64,000 nucleotides of DNA from CAYTLW01 sp964438735 (GTDB taxonomy: Bacteria > Myxococcota_A > UBA9042), in NCBI GenBank assembly GCA_964438735.1, contig CAYTLW010000007.1, forward strand, positions 1-64,000. The letters are read 5' to 3'. The number at the start of each line of letters is the position of its first letter. Position 1 is the first letter of the stretch. Below are positions 36,231-44,950 of this stretch, in pieces. The translations under genes and the position numbers were made by a program. Under the pieces are notes generated by a model. The model made no database searches. It was not told the DNA's origin and saw nothing but the letters and a program-made list of their open reading frames with translations.

Positions 36231-36246
36231 TGCAGCAAGCGTGCCA
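36231..36246 (-). promoter_or_regulatory. Sigma-54 promoter for the cytochrome/molybdoenzyme operon
   Basis: Minus strand TGGCACG-CTTG-CTGCA, with the invariant GG and GC exactly 10 bases apart; 11 of 12 specified consensus bases (TGGCACG-N4-TTGCW) match. The start site would be near 36220, giving a leader of about 58 bases to the cytochrome gene. Confidence 0.82.
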
Positions 36247-36394
36247 AGCCGAACCTGGGCTTGTCCTGGATCGTGTGGCAGGCCAACCCCTCGTGGCGAC
36301 GACATTAATTCGCCAGCTTTTTGGCCATGGGAATCGAGCCGCAGGCCATCTGGCGGCGAGTGTTACCTCAACGACACATTGCCATGTGAAGAGC

Positions 36395-36410
36395 GTTACG
36401 CAGGCGTAAC
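36395..36410. promoter_or_regulatory. Palindromic activator site (candidate enhancer)
   Basis: GTTACG-CAGG-CGTAAC is a perfect inverted repeat. It lies about 150 bp upstream of the leftward sigma-54 promoter and about 110 bp upstream of the rightward one, the usual distance for NtrC-type activators, so one site could serve both. The best candidate protein is the response regulator at 39068-40465. Confidence 0.6.
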
Positions 36411-36520
36411 ATACGAAGGGGCCGGCCCGGTTCACGCGCCCATTTCTCGAGTGCCCTCGCGGCGTCCAGCCATGGCGCCGGTCGGGGTTCGGAGCGAGGT
36501 CAAGCAATGGAAGGTGACCT

Positions 36521-36536
36521 TGGCGTATGTCTTGCA
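36521..36536 (+). promoter_or_regulatory. Sigma-54 promoter for the sensor/regulator operon
   Basis: Plus strand TGGCGTA-TGTC-TTGCA, with GG-N10-GC spacing and an exact -12 box. The start site would be near 36547, leaving a short leader that contains the GGGAGG ribosome-binding site of the PhnD-like gene. It implies positive autoregulation. Confidence 0.68.
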
Positions 36537-36562
36537 GTCTTGGTTGTCAGAGGGAGGACGCC

Positions 36563-37522
36563 ATGAGCGACGAGTCCCACTCCACGCAGGATCGTAAGCT
36601 GAAGGGCTTCGTCCTGGCGGGTCTGATCCTGGTCACCTCGACCAGCCTCGCCGCCATCGTTTGGGGCGGTAAAGTCGGCAATGTACGGGATGTAGAGATT
36701 CACGGCGCCGACGACACGGAGGCGAGACCCGAGGCCGACCAGCGCAAGCCATTGCGAGTGCTGGTGGCTTCCATGATCTCGCCCCGCTCGACGCTCGACG
36801 TCTACGGCGGCCTGGTCAAGGAGCTCGGCGACCTGGTCGGTCGTCGCGGGGTCCTGGTGCAGCGCCGCAACTATACCGAAGGCAACGAAGCCATTCGCCA
36901 CGGTGATGTGGACCTCGCCTTCATCTGCAGCGGCGCCTATGTGCAGAGTCAGGTCGAAGGTGGCTTCGCTGAACTGCTCGCGGTGCCGGTGATCCAGGGG
37001 CTGGCCACCTACCAGGCCTACATCATCGTGCCGCGAGATAAACCGTGGAAGGAGTTGAAGGATCTGCGCGGCCAGCAAGCCGCGTACGTGGACGCAGACT
37101 CCCTGACCGGCCGCGCCTACCTGCGTCATCGTCTCGTCGAGATGGGCGAGCGGGATGACCGCTTCTTCAAGAGTATCGTGTACACGGGCTCGCACGACCG
37201 CTCCATCGAGGCCGTGGCACGGGGAATCGTCGACGTGGCCACCGTCGATCACCTGATCCTCGACATGATGGCCGAACAGCAGCCTGAGCTGCTGGACAAG
37301 ATTCGAATCATCGAGCGCTCGCAGCCCTACGGGGCGCCCCCGGTTGTGGCGCCACGCGGTCAGGATCACGAACTTCGAGCCTCGCTGAAGAAGGCGCTGG
37401 CCAGCATCCACACCACCGAGGTGGGGGGCAAAACGCTGTCGCGCCTGCGCGTCGATCGGTTCGAGGCGGTGCCAACCAGCCACTACGACTCCGTGCGCAA
37501 GATCTGGGAGCCCGTTCGATGA
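36563..37522 (+). CDS. Membrane-anchored PhnD-like periplasmic binding protein (sensor component)
   Basis: A 319-residue protein with one N-terminal transmembrane anchor (FVLAGLILVTSTSLAAIVWG) and no clear cleavage site, then a type II periplasmic-binding domain of the PhnD group (LRVLVASMISPRSTLDVYGGL, DLAFICSGAYV, YIIVPRDKPWKELKDLRG, VATVDHLIL). No ABC transporter genes are near; instead it overlaps a histidine kinase by 4 bp. AioX/ArxX of arsenite oxidisers and the N-terminal domain of TtrS have this fold and present ligand to a kinase. AioX depends on a conserved cysteine; this protein has exactly one Cys, at 122, in the ligand-cleft motif. GGGAGG 6 bases before the ATG sets the start. 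Confidence 0.8.
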   Translation: MSDESHSTQDRKLKGFVLAGLILVTSTSLAAIVWGGKVGNVRDVEIHGADDTEARPEADQRKPLRVLVASMISPRSTLDVYGGLVKELGDLVGRRGVLVQRRNYTEGNEAIRHGDVDLAFICSGAYVQSQVEGGFAELLAVPVIQGLATYQAYIIVPRDKPWKELKDLRGQQAAYVDADSLTGRAYLRHRLVEMGERDDRFFKSIVYTGSHDRSIEAVARGIVDVATVDHLILDMMAEQQPELLDKIRIIERSQPYGAPPVVAPRGQDHELRASLKKALASIHTTEVGGKTLSRLRVDRFEAVPTSHYDSVRKIWEPVR

Positions 37523-39075
37523 GGCTTGTCAGCCCGCTGGTCATCCTGAGGCGATCGCTGACCGCCCGCCTGCTTGCGATCGCCTGGGTGGCCACTGTGG
37601 TCTTTGGGCTGGTCTTCGGCGCCATCACGCGTACGGTGGTCACCCGCGAACTCCGCGACAACCTGCATCTGCGGGCCAGCGCGTTGGGAGAGGGTTTGCG
37701 CCCTCTGGTCGAAAGCGCAGTGGCTACGGGCGATACCGTCGGCCTTCACATTGCGCTTGCAGAGGCGGTTCAGACCAATCCCTCGGTCCGCTATGTCGTC
37801 GTGGTGGATGACGCCGGCAAACTGCGCGCCCACAGCTTCGCTCGGAGGCCGTCCACCGGCTTCATCCGCATCATCGACGCAGGACGACAGCAAGCCGTGC
37901 CCGCGACGCTGCAGACCGAGTTGGGTCTGCTACATGATGTGGCCCTCGAAGGCAGGAGTTCGGGTGCGCCGCGCATTCATGTGGGCGTGGACGAGAACTG
38001 GGTCAGCGAGACGGTGTCCATGTTGACGATCGCCTTCGCGATCGCCGGCGCTGTAGCGCTCTTCGTCGGTCTGGTCATCGCAAGCGCGGTGACGTACTGG
38101 GTCTCACAGCCCCTGCTCCGGGTCGCGCGGGCGGCCGATGAAGTGGCGCACGCCATGACCGACCAAGCCCGATCCGGCGATGGCATCGTCGTGCCCCCGG
38201 GGTCGGGGCCCTGGCGCATCGAGAGTGCGTCGCCCATCGCGGAGATCGTGCAACTGAAGGAATCGTTCAACCGCCTGGCCCTGTCTCTTCACGACAGCCA
38301 GGTCGGGCTGGAGCAGGCCCAGAAAGGGTTGATTCGCAGCGAGCGGATGGCGGCCCTGGGCGCCTTTGTCGCCGGCACCGCACACGCCATCAACAATCCG
38401 CTCGGCGGGCTGCGCGCCTGCAACGAGATGATCGTCAAGAATCCAGATGATGTGGCGGGGCACCAGCGTTACGCCGGAATCTCACGAAAGGCCATCGATC
38501 GCATCGACCGACTGGTGGGCCGACTGGTGAGTTTCGTCCGCCTGGACCAGGGCGAGCGGGGCGTCTTTGATGTCAATCACCAGATCGAGCCCAGCCTGGT
38601 GGTGGACAGTCTGGCGGCCAAGGGTCAGGACGTTCGCGTGGAGTTGGACCTGAGCGACGAGCCGCTGCCTGTACGCGGCATCGCCGAGGAGTTCGAGCAG
38701 GCGTTGACCAACCTGGTGCTCAACGCCATGCAGGCATCGCCGGCAGGCTCGGTGGTCACCGTTCGCTCCCGCCTGGCTCCAGCCGCCGATGCCGCCACTG
38801 GGCAACCGGACGGCGCTGTGGTTCAGGTTGAGGTCTTGGATCACGGGCCTGGCATCCCGGAGGCGCTGCACGATCGGATCTTCGAGCCCTTCTTCAGCAC
38901 CAAACCCGAGGGCGAGGGCACCGGGCTGGGGCTTTGGATCGTCTGGGGGGTGCTCGAGCGCATGGGAGGCGGCATCAGCGTCGCCACGACAGAATGGGGC
39001 GGCACGTCGTTCTTGATCGAGCTACCGGTGGCCGAAGCCGGCGCGGCCCTGCCGCAGGAGTCCACACATGGATGA
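37519..39075 (+). CDS. Membrane sensor histidine kinase
   Basis: A 518-residue kinase. Two transmembrane helices (about 16-38 and 170-195) bracket a periplasmic domain of about 130 residues. A HAMP-like region and coiled coil (to about 275) follow, then the H-box GTAHAINNPL (His289) and an HATPase domain with NLVLNAMQA (N box), LDHGPGIPE (G1) and GTGLGLWIVW (G2). The AHAINNPL form is typical of NtrB-type kinases that pair with sigma-54 regulators. It overlaps the sensor protein gene by 4 bp and the regulator gene by 8 bp, so the three are translated together. Confidence 0.92.
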   Translation: MRLVSPLVILRRSLTARLLAIAWVATVVFGLVFGAITRTVVTRELRDNLHLRASALGEGLRPLVESAVATGDTVGLHIALAEAVQTNPSVRYVVVVDDAGKLRAHSFARRPSTGFIRIIDAGRQQAVPATLQTELGLLHDVALEGRSSGAPRIHVGVDENWVSETVSMLTIAFAIAGAVALFVGLVIASAVTYWVSQPLLRVARAADEVAHAMTDQARSGDGIVVPPGSGPWRIESASPIAEIVQLKESFNRLALSLHDSQVGLEQAQKGLIRSERMAALGAFVAGTAHAINNPLGGLRACNEMIVKNPDDVAGHQRYAGISRKAIDRIDRLVGRLVSFVRLDQGERGVFDVNHQIEPSLVVDSLAAKGQDVRVELDLSDEPLPVRGIAEEFEQALTNLVLNAMQASPAGSVVTVRSRLAPAADAATGQPDGAVVQVEVLDHGPGIPEALHDRIFEPFFSTKPEGEGTGLGLWIVWGVLERMGGGISVATTEWGGTSFLIELPVAEAGAALPQESTHG

Positions 39076-40465
39076 GATCTGTGCCGATTGCAGACATGTA
39101 CTGGTGGTCGAGGACGAAGAGACGTTGCGCCTGCCCCTGGTCGACTTTCTCGAGTCGCGTGGCGCGCGCGTCACGGCGGTGGACAACGGCAACGCAGGGA
39201 TCGAGGCGCTGCTGCGCGCGGACTTCGACCTGGTCTTCACCGACATCCGGCTGCCGGGTGCAGACGGCTTTCAGATCCTGAAGCGAGCCCTCGAGATCTC
39301 GGCGCAGACCTGTGTTGTGGTGATGACCGCCTATGCCGACGTCAGCTCGGCCGTTCGGGCCATGCGGATGGGCGCCCACGACTACCTGGCCAAGCCCTTC
39401 TCATTCGACAGCGTGGACACGGTGCTCCTGCGCAGTTGCCGACAGAGCCAACTGGTCCGGGAGCGCGACGAGCTGCGGCGCGAGGCCGACGGCGAGTTCG
39501 CGATCTCCAACATCATCGCCTGCTCCATCGCCATGCAGCAGGTGCTGGACACCGTCAAACGGGTCGCCCATTCAGACGCCAGCGTCGTGCTGCAGGGCGA
39601 GACGGGCAGCGGCAAGGAGCTCGTCGCCGAGGCGCTGCACCGCCTCTCGCCACGGCATGACAAGCGCCTGGTCAAGCTGAACTGCGCGGCGGTGCCCGAG
39701 ACCTTGATCGAGAGCGAAATGTTCGGGCACGAGCGCGGCGCGTTCACCGGCGCGGTGGCCCGCAAACGGGGTCGCTTCGAGGTCGCCGATGGCGGCACCC
39801 TCTTCCTGGACGAGATCGCCGACCTGAGCCCGGCCGGCCAGGCCAAGTTGCTGCGCGTACTGCAGGATCGCACCTTCGAGCGGGTCGGCGGAGTCGATAC
39901 CCTGAAGGTGGACGTCCGCTTCATCGCCGCGAGTCACAGGGACCTGCGACAGCTCGCCCAGGAAGGCAAGTTCCGCGAGGACCTGTACTACCGCATCGGC
40001 GTGATCACCATCCGCGTGCCACCGCTGCGCGAGCGCCAGGCCGACATCGAGCCGCTGACCCGGGTGATGGTCGGCCGCGCGAGTCAGCAGTTGCGGCGCA
40101 CCGAGCCGGACATCAGCGATGAGGTGATCGAGCGCCTGAAGGTCTATCCCTTCCCCGGCAACGTGCGCGAACTGGCCAACCTGACCGAGCGGGCTGTGAC
40201 GCTCTGCGACGGGGATCGCCTGGAGGAGTGGCACTTTCCGCCGGAGGTGCGGGCCTCCAACGGAGCGGACGCTGACGATCCTGCGGCCGCCTTTCTCCCC
40301 CTGCAAGAGGCGTCGGCACGCTTCGAGCAGGAGTACGTCTCCGCGGCCCTACGCCGTACTGGCGGACGCAAGACGGAAGCGGCCAAGTTGCTGGGCATCT
40401 CTCGCAAGACGCTGTGGGCGCGCATGAAGGATGTGGAGACCCAGGCAGATGAGGCGACGGGCTGA
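39068..40465 (+). CDS. NtrC-type sigma-54-dependent response regulator
   Basis: A 465-residue activator with three domains. The receiver (1-120) has Asp59 in FTDIRLPG and Lys109 in YLAKPFS. The AAA+ domain (about 145-385) has Walker A GETGSGKE (Lys183), the sigma-54-contact loop GAFTGA (224-229), Walker B LFLDEIAD and the arginine-finger region. The C-terminal Fis-type helix-turn-helix reads GGRKTEAAKLLGISRKTLW. All residues needed for phosphorylation, ATP hydrolysis and sigma-54 contact are present. It most likely acts on the two sigma-54 promoters at 36231-36246 and 36521-36536. Confidence 0.95.
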   Translation: MDEICADCRHVLVVEDEETLRLPLVDFLESRGARVTAVDNGNAGIEALLRADFDLVFTDIRLPGADGFQILKRALEISAQTCVVVMTAYADVSSAVRAMRMGAHDYLAKPFSFDSVDTVLLRSCRQSQLVRERDELRREADGEFAISNIIACSIAMQQVLDTVKRVAHSDASVVLQGETGSGKELVAEALHRLSPRHDKRLVKLNCAAVPETLIESEMFGHERGAFTGAVARKRGRFEVADGGTLFLDEIADLSPAGQAKLLRVLQDRTFERVGGVDTLKVDVRFIAASHRDLRQLAQEGKFREDLYYRIGVITIRVPPLRERQADIEPLTRVMVGRASQQLRRTEPDISDEVIERLKVYPFPGNVRELANLTERAVTLCDGDRLEEWHFPPEVRASNGADADDPAAAFLPLQEASARFEQEYVSAALRRTGGRKTEAAKLLGISRKTLWARMKDVETQADEATG

Positions 40466-40496
40466 GTCCTGTCCCCGGCTTGAGCGTACAGAAGGG

Positions 40497-42464
40497 CTAC
40501 TGCGGCGGGTCGATCGGCCACTTCATGGGCGGCATCTCATAAGGCTTGCTTGCGTCCGCCGGAGGTGGCGGCGGCGGCGGGGCACCACCTGCAGGATACT
40601 TGGTGGTAAAGGTGCTCAGGTGCAGGTGGTGGTGATGGAAGGTGTACCAGCCCTTGCCCGTATTGGTGGTCTCGTAGGCCAGGTGTGAGGCGAACTTCTT
40701 GTAGCTCGAGGCGCTGATCTTGCCAGCGCTGTAGAGCTTCTTCGCCTCGGCTTCCAGCAGGGGGCCGATCTTGCCGTCGACGCCGATCACCCGCACACGA
40801 GGGCTGTCGAAGAGCCGCCCGATGAACAGGGTCGTACGCGGGACGTCCAGGATGTTGGGCGCGCCGACGCAGTGATATTGGTCCTTGCCGCCCGCCACGT
40901 GCGGGCACACGGGCTTGAGATGGTTGTTCTTCTGGCCGACCTGATAGTAGGCGATGTCGATGTCCCGGCCCCAGTCGTGGGTCGTCTTCGGGTGGCGCAA
41001 CTGACCGCTGCTGGTCTTGGGGGTGGTGCCGTCGGCCATGCTCATATCGCCCAGGCCCAGCGGGAAGCTGCCAGGCATCAGGCAGGCCACCGAAGCGGCG
41101 GCGTACTTGACCAGCATGGTGGTGTCGTGGCGCAGCCAGCTGAGCTTGTCGCCGTGGGTGACCTTGTAGCCGTAGCCGTTGGTGGGCTTGAACAACTTCA
41201 CCTTGCTGCAGGCGGAGTTGCCCAGGGTGCAGGCGTGGCCGGGGATCTTGCTCAGGCAGCTGGCCTGGCCGCTGCACGAGGCGGTGTTGAAGGTGCACTT
41301 GCTGCCGCACTTCAGGGTGCCGCCGGAGTAGCCCAGGCCGGTGCACTTCATGTTGTTCAGGTCGGCGCCGTCGCACTGCTCATCGCCAGTGGCCTTGCCG
41401 TCGCCACACTTGGCGCCGCCGCCACCGGGGCAGGCTTTGGCGAAGTCGGTGCAGCAGTCGTTGTACTGGGTGCACTGATCGTCGCACTGGCACTTGGCGT
41501 TGCTGTCGTACTTGCCGCACTTGCCGACGCAGGACAGCCCGCCGCCGGAGCCGCTATCCGAAGAGCCCGTATCCGTCGGCCCGGCGTCGGGAGCGCCGCC
41601 GTCGGTGCCACCTGCGTCGCTGCCGCCACCGACGCAGAGTGCGTCGTAGTCGGAGCAGCAGTCCTTGTACTGCTTGCAGGCGTCGTCGCAGTTGCACGGC
41701 GCCTGGGCGCCCAGGTACTTGCCGCACGAACCCTTGCAGGTGCCCTTGGTCGGGTCGGCGCACTTGGTCCAGCCGCACGTCTGCATGGCGTCGATCAGCT
41801 TGCCGGCTTTGTCCGCGGCGGCGCCGCTGATGCCCAGCTGCTTGGCGCAGTCGTCGATGCTCTTGCCGGTCTTGTTGCAGGAGATGAGCGCCGCGCAGGC
41901 GGAGTCGGCCTTGCAGGCGGCGGTCTCCTGCGGGCACTGGCTATCCCAGCATGGGTTGGTATTGAAGGCGCCGCCGCCCGCGTCGCCGGTGCCGGCATCG
42001 ACGGTGCCGCCGGTGTCCTTGGGGCCCCCGGTATCGGTCGGTCCGCCGGCATCGACGGGACCGCCTGTGTCCTTGGGTCCGCCGGCGTCGACGGTGCCGC
42101 CGGTATCCTTGGCTCCGCCGACGTCGCTGGGGACCGTATCCACGCCGCCGCCTGAGTCGATCGTGCCGCGACCGCCGCTATCGACATTGCCGCGACCTGC
42201 ATCGCCTGGCACGCCTCGGCCGTTGCCATCGCCAGCGACAGTTCCGCCATCCTGGAGCGTCACGCCACCGTCTCCGCCGGTGGCACCGGCGTCTACGCCT
42301 CCGGTCGGGCCGCCGTCCGGGGTCACGCCGTCCACGCTGCCGTCTGGGTTGTAGTAGCCCATGGGCACGCCGCCGCCGGCGGTCGTACCCAGGCATGCGG
42401 GCAGGGGCAGGATCGAGGCCAGGGCCAGCAGGCGCAACAGCGGGCGGGCGGGGGAGTGGGTCAC
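40497..42464 (-). CDS. Lipoprotein with somatomedin-B-like modules and an M74-type peptidase domain
   Basis: A 655-residue lipoprotein. The GTG at 42464 has GGAGG 5 bases upstream and leads into LLALASILPLPAC (lipid Cys24). Residues about 35-170 are a low-complexity stalk of Asp/Gly/Thr/Pro (VDAGGPKDTGG type). A Cys-rich part follows. Within it, at about 241-275 (CGKYLGAQAPCNCDD, YKDCCSDYDALC) and 310-347 (CGKYDSNAKCQCDD, YNDCCTDFAKAC), are two modules with the CxC-DxxC-DCC-Dy-C pattern of somatomedin-B domains. The C-terminal ~240 residues resemble the MepA/M74 murein endopeptidase: HPKTTHDWGRDIDI and the C-terminal HHHHLHLS supply His/Asp metal ligands. It probably acts on peptidoglycan or protein outside the cell. 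It is divergent from the P-domain gene. Confidence 0.72.
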   Translation of the reverse strand: MTHSPARPLLRLLALASILPLPACLGTTAGGGVPMGYYNPDGSVDGVTPDGGPTGGVDAGATGGDGGVTLQDGGTVAGDGNGRGVPGDAGRGNVDSGGRGTIDSGGGVDTVPSDVGGAKDTGGTVDAGGPKDTGGPVDAGGPTDTGGPKDTGGTVDAGTGDAGGGAFNTNPCWDSQCPQETAACKADSACAALISCNKTGKSIDDCAKQLGISGAAADKAGKLIDAMQTCGWTKCADPTKGTCKGSCGKYLGAQAPCNCDDACKQYKDCCSDYDALCVGGGSDAGGTDGGAPDAGPTDTGSSDSGSGGGLSCVGKCGKYDSNAKCQCDDQCTQYNDCCTDFAKACPGGGGAKCGDGKATGDEQCDGADLNNMKCTGLGYSGGTLKCGSKCTFNTASCSGQASCLSKIPGHACTLGNSACSKVKLFKPTNGYGYKVTHGDKLSWLRHDTTMLVKYAAASVACLMPGSFPLGLGDMSMADGTTPKTSSGQLRHPKTTHDWGRDIDIAYYQVGQKNNHLKPVCPHVAGGKDQYHCVGAPNILDVPRTTLFIGRLFDSPRVRVIGVDGKIGPLLEAEAKKLYSAGKISASSYKKFASHLAYETTNTGKGWYTFHHHHLHLSTFTTKYPAGGAPPPPPPPADASKPYEMPPMKWPIDPPQ

Positions 42465-42615
42465 GATGTCCTCCACTGGGGGTCCGGAGTCCGTCGGGGT
42501 GTGGGGCGCGCGGCATAGCACAGGGTTGGTTGCAACGAAAGGTGGATTTGTGCGCCGGCGGGCAGAGGCGGGGTCTATTCTACCCTCGCCGCAGCCTTTG
42601 AACGGGAGCCCGACC

Positions 42616-44916
42616 ATGACCCACCGACTTGTCGCCCTCGCAGCCCTCTGCGCGATGCTCGCCCTTGCCCCTGTAGCCGAAGCGGAGGTGCCCGGCACCC
42701 TGGCCGTCTACGGCACGATCGGCAGCGCGGGGGGCGGTGCGCCCAGCGGCAAGTACGTGGCGACGTTCTCGATCTACGGCGCGGCGAGCGGCGGCCAGGC
42801 GGCCTGGACCGAGGGCCTGACGCCAATCACGGTCAATGGGGGGCGATTCAGCACGATCCTGGGCGCCAAGAAGCCGCTGACGGCCACCTTGCTGGCGTCG
42901 TTGAAAGAGGCCTGGCTTGGCGTGGCCGTGGATCTGAACAAGGAGCAGCCGCGGGTGCGCCTGCACACGGTCGCCTACGCCCTGCAAGCCCAATCGGCGG
43001 CCGGGCTGGCCTGTTCGGGTTGCGTGACGGCGCAACACCTGGCCCCGGGCGCGATCTCGGCCGACAAGGTCGGCTTCACCTTCGCGGGCGCCAAGACCAA
43101 GGGTGGCCCGGCCAACAGCGCCCTGGACCTGCAGTGCACCGGCTGTGTCAGCGTGGGCGAGTTGAAGATCGATGGCGACCTGGATCTCGGCGGCAACGCG
43201 CTCAAGGCCAAGACGGCTGTGGTCGGCAACCTCAGCGCCCAGTCGATCAGCGCATCGAGCTTTGCCGGCGACGGCAGCAAGCTGACCGGCATCAAGACGC
43301 CGTCGGGCGCCTGCAGCGCCAAGGGCCACGTGGTCAAGGGCATCAACCCGGACGGTTCGCTGCAATGTGTGCCAGGTGGTGGCGCCTCGGGCCTGCCGCC
43401 AGACGGCATCGATGAGATCTCCAACAACCTGATCTTCAATCAGTTCGTCGACTCGGCCAAGAGCAAGGCGCCGGTGCCGATCCCGGACAACAACCCCATC
43501 GGCACCTCCGACGTCATCGACTTCCCCGACGTGGGCCTGGCCCAGAAGCTCACCGTGCACCTCGAGGTGGAGAACTCGAACCTCAGCGCCGTGGAGTTGA
43601 CCCTCTACGACCCGGCCAACCAGAAGTACGTATTGCTGCCCAAGGGCGTGGGCAAGGGCACCAAGCTCGTGACCAGCTACCCGGCGCCCAGCAAGCCGGC
43701 CTCTGGCGATCTGACCGCCTGGATCGGCAAGAATCCCAAGGGCAAGTGGCGCCTGAAGGTCACGGACGAAGCCTTCAAGAACAACCAGTTCGACGGCGCT
43801 ATCAAGAGCTGGCGCATCGACATCCAGACCCTGTCCAGCAAGAAGATTCAGATCAAGGGCGACCTGATCGTCGACGGCAGCGTGCAGGGCTCCAAGGGCT
43901 TCCAGATCGTCGGCGACACCGGATTTGCCGGCGCTGTGGTCTTCAACGAGGAGGTCAAGTTCAAGAAGTCGATCATCATCGAGGGTGGCATCGCGTTCGG
44001 CGACATCAAGAAGCAGTCCTTCCAGATCTGCGACGACCCCGACCCCAACGGCCCATGCATCGCCGAGCTCTCCTCGGGTCGACCCTTCCTGGAGGCGGCG
44101 CTGCATTGCGCGGCGCAGAAGGGCGACATCTGCACCGACAGCCAGTGCTACGCCATGCGTAAGGTCTCCAATGGCTCGACCATCTACAACTTCACCCTGC
44201 TGCCCAATTGGACCAACTCCTTCGCCGACAACGACAGCGGTCAGTGGAGCTCGGTCAACGGCGGCACGGGCGACAACCACAGCCACACCAGCAACTACCT
44301 GGTGCCCTGCTGCCACAACATCACGCCGATCGTGCCCGGCGAGCAGAAGGTCGCCGGCATCCGCGTGCTGAAGATCAACAACGCCGACAACGCCACCTGG
44401 GATACGGCCGTCCAGGCGTGCCTCAAGCTCAAGGCCGATCTATGCGACAAGGGGCAGTACCGGGTGCTGCGCAACAAGGGCAAGATCAGCGCCCGCATGT
44501 GGGCCTCGGATCACTCCGATAACGACAACACCTCGGGCAGCTACAAGAAGGGCATCGGCGGCGTATCCGACAATCCCACGCCGGGTCAGAAGTACGGCTA
44601 CGCCTGCTGCGCCACCGACCGGCAGAAGCTGGACTGCCCCGCAGGAGCGCAGAATGTGAAGGGCGTCTGCGTGGCCAAGATCCACAACAGCAACGTCAAC
44701 TGGAACACCGCCAGCACCGCTTGCGCTGCCCTGGGCGCTCGACTCTGCTCCATCGCCCAGTCGGCGGTGTTGCGCAAAGAAGGCAAGATCAAGACCAGCG
44801 CCAGCTGGACGGCTTCGTACAGCGACAACGACGGCAACCAGGCCCATATTGGTGTCGGAAACGCAGGCGACGACCACACCTACAACTCAGGCTACGGCTA
44901 CGCCTGCTGCTACTGA
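42616..44916 (+). CDS. Secreted P-domain protein with three C-terminal Cys/Trp modules
   Basis: A 766-residue secreted protein. The signal peptide is MTHRLVALAALCAMLALAPVAEA. Residues to about 270 are a beta-rich region like a fibre tail/stalk. At about 277-400 is a proprotein-convertase P-domain pattern (PVPIPDNNPIGTSDVIDFP, KLTVHLEVENSNLSAVELTLYDP, GKWRLKVTDEA, SWRIDI). The last ~290 residues are three tandem modules of about 95 residues sharing W-A--C--L-A-LC----VLR--GKI and ending in PCC, ACC and ACC. I cannot name these modules. GGGAG 8 bases before the ATG supports the start. P-domains usually accompany proteases or serve as adhesion modules; no protease domain is present here. Confidence 0.68.
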   Translation: MTHRLVALAALCAMLALAPVAEAEVPGTLAVYGTIGSAGGGAPSGKYVATFSIYGAASGGQAAWTEGLTPITVNGGRFSTILGAKKPLTATLLASLKEAWLGVAVDLNKEQPRVRLHTVAYALQAQSAAGLACSGCVTAQHLAPGAISADKVGFTFAGAKTKGGPANSALDLQCTGCVSVGELKIDGDLDLGGNALKAKTAVVGNLSAQSISASSFAGDGSKLTGIKTPSGACSAKGHVVKGINPDGSLQCVPGGGASGLPPDGIDEISNNLIFNQFVDSAKSKAPVPIPDNNPIGTSDVIDFPDVGLAQKLTVHLEVENSNLSAVELTLYDPANQKYVLLPKGVGKGTKLVTSYPAPSKPASGDLTAWIGKNPKGKWRLKVTDEAFKNNQFDGAIKSWRIDIQTLSSKKIQIKGDLIVDGSVQGSKGFQIVGDTGFAGAVVFNEEVKFKKSIIIEGGIAFGDIKKQSFQICDDPDPNGPCIAELSSGRPFLEAALHCAAQKGDICTDSQCYAMRKVSNGSTIYNFTLLPNWTNSFADNDSGQWSSVNGGTGDNHSHTSNYLVPCCHNITPIVPGEQKVAGIRVLKINNADNATWDTAVQACLKLKADLCDKGQYRVLRNKGKISARMWASDHSDNDNTSGSYKKGIGGVSDNPTPGQKYGYACCATDRQKLDCPAGAQNVKGVCVAKIHNSNVNWNTASTACAALGARLCSIAQSAVLRKEGKIKTSASWTASYSDNDGNQAHIGVGNAGDDHTYNSGYGYACCY

Positions 44917-44950
44917 GCCGGGTCGGCGACCATGGGTGCGAACGAAGCGG

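Larger units (their letters stand above)
36163..36562. other. Divergent regulatory region of the molybdoenzyme and its regulators
   Basis: About 400 bp without a gene. It holds a minus-strand sigma-54 promoter, a plus-strand sigma-54 promoter and a palindrome between them (listed separately). A further GTTAC half-site lies at about 36362-36366 and GTGT-N10-ACAC at 36360-36377. No sigma-70 promoter of good quality was seen. Confidence 0.7.
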
